From Nitrospirales bacterium (GTDB lineage: Bacteria; Nitrospirota; Nitrospiria; Nitrospirales; UBA8639), in contig JALDRJ010000002.1 in the NCBI GenBank assembly GCA_031315865.1, positions 827,147-891,146 of the forward strand: a DNA stretch of 64,000 bases, written 5' to 3'. The position numbers were made by a program, and so were the translations under genes. A model generated the notes under the pieces. It worked only from the letters and a program-made list of their open reading frames with translations. It was not told where the DNA came from and did not search any database. Below, one piece after another: positions 63,396 through 64,000 of the stretch (within the stretch, counting starts at the first letter, position 1; each line of letters opens with the position of its first letter).

Positions 63396-64000
63396 CACCC
63401 TGACGCTCCGTCTCCTCCTTACTTCGAGTATTTGGGTCGTCCTGACGCTGATCGCAACCGGCATGCTTCTGGTACACCTCTTCCGATCCCATCTCGAACA
63501 GCATTTCGACGCCTTTCTCTTTGATCAGCTGCAGGGCAATATCGCCGCAAGCGATATTTCTCCGACGGACGGGACATTGAGGATGACATGGAGCCCGTCC
63601 AATCTTCGTTTTCACCGGCCGCTGTCGGGATGGTATTGGCAAATTAAAAAGAATGATCGTTTGGTGGCCAGATCCAGATCGCTCTGGAATAAGTCGATGA
63701 CCATCAATGACCCGGTCATGGGAACCGGCTTGCAACATCAGACTCTTATTGGCCCCGCGGGCCGAACATTACGGGCCTTGGTCGAGAAGGTCACGCTTCC
63801 AGACTTCAACGCGTACTTTACCTTCGCCGTCGCAGGCCCGCTTCTGGAAGTTGAGCAGGATGTTCAACAATTTTCGACAATGCTGATGATCGCATTGGCA
63901 GCATTGGGTGCTGGCCTGCTGGGGGCGATCTTTCTCCAAATTCACTATGGGCTTCAACCGCTTCGTCAATTGCGTCAGGCCCTGGCCGAGACACGAGCCG
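63382..64000 (+). CDS. Sensor histidine kinase, N-terminal part (cut by window end)
   Basis: The frame opens at ATG 63382, inside the end of the regulator gene, and is still open at the window edge (206 codons). It begins MRTPNTLTLRLLLTSSIWVV: a first membrane helix (about 9-32), a periplasmic sensor of about 130 residues (QHFDAFLFDQLQGNIAASD), a second helix (LMIALAALGAGLLGAIFL, about 173-191) and the start of HAMP (YGLQPLRQLRQALAETRA). The layout is of PhoQ/QseC-type kinases. The H-box and ATPase domain lie outside the window. Confidence 0.88.
   Translation, partial: MRTPNTLTLRLLLTSSIWVVLTLIATGMLLVHLFRSHLEQHFDAFLFDQLQGNIAASDISPTDGTLRMTWSPSNLRFHRPLSGWYWQIKKNDRLVARSRSLWNKSMTINDPVMGTGLQHQTLIGPAGRTLRALVEKVTLPDFNAYFTFAVAGPLLEVEQDVQQFSTMLMIALAALGAGLLGAIFLQIHYGLQPLRQLRQALAETRA

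Overview
The window is bacterial chromosome at roughly 52% GC (estimated by eye), densely packed, with no rRNA, tRNA, complete insertion sequence or CRISPR array that I can see. The cell is Gram-negative: there are outer-membrane efflux channels, lipoproteins with lipoboxes, an MsbA-like flippase and periplasmic adaptors. The gene set (DUF502 protein, split F0 genes, HyuA/HyuB, FmdB, DUF898 plus M48, PQQ-type sugar dehydrogenase, many PepSY and sulfatase-modifying-like proteins) reminds me of Nitrospirota, in particular Nitrospira relatives of moderate GC. That is recollection of family content, not a database result.

Layout. 83-4891 (mostly minus): amidotransferase, PmtA-like methyltransferase, MsbA-like exporter, a small conserved protein and a 31-residue COX24/AURKAIP1-type ribosomal protein with its own promoter. 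5144-10363: lipoprotein, L-aspartate oxidase (NAD synthesis), and a convergent folate pair (PabB-like and a PabC-like class IV aminotransferase). 10513-12288: F0 genes atpI/Z-B-E-F without the rest of the ATP synthase. 12369-16395: LarE, RlmN, a coiled-coil HARE-HTH protein followed by a 27-residue Lys/Ala-rich protein and a strong terminator, and SuhB. 16451-31806 (minus): release factor 3 and then two consecutive TetR-led tripartite exporters, one RND type (TetR, MFP, RND, TolC) and one ABC type (TetR, DevC-like permease, ATPase, HlyD-like adaptor, NodT-like channel), with DUF502 and formylglycine-enzyme-like genes between them. Palindromic operator candidates precede both tetR genes.

32077-49300: CBS protein, Lon, two lipoproteins, DUF898/M48 pair, HyuB/HyuA, a seven-repeat FG-GAP protein, FmdB, small zinc-ribbon proteins, a PQQ-type sugar dehydrogenase and MreB. 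49908-55889: M23 peptidase, then topoisomerase IV subunits parC and parE.

55890-57503 is the accessory spot: a nucleotidyltransferase/HEPN toxin-antitoxin pair, a 315-bp element with inverted ends that looks like a MITE, a 19-bp repeat present on both sides of the pair, and a short frameless relic of a type I DNA methylase (HsdM). 57504-61772 holds a YecA/SEC-C protein, a tandem-domain SagB-like dehydrogenase overlapping a 3-methyladenine DNA glycosylase, a 30-residue membrane peptide with a perfect ribosome binding site, and a PuuD-like four-helix membrane protein. The right end is a divergent PepSY gene, then PepSY protein, OmpR-type regulator and a sensor kinase cut by the window edge.

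Small genes that a length cut-off would miss, and that I found by reading the spacers, are at 4796-4891, 15338-15421 and 61011-61103.
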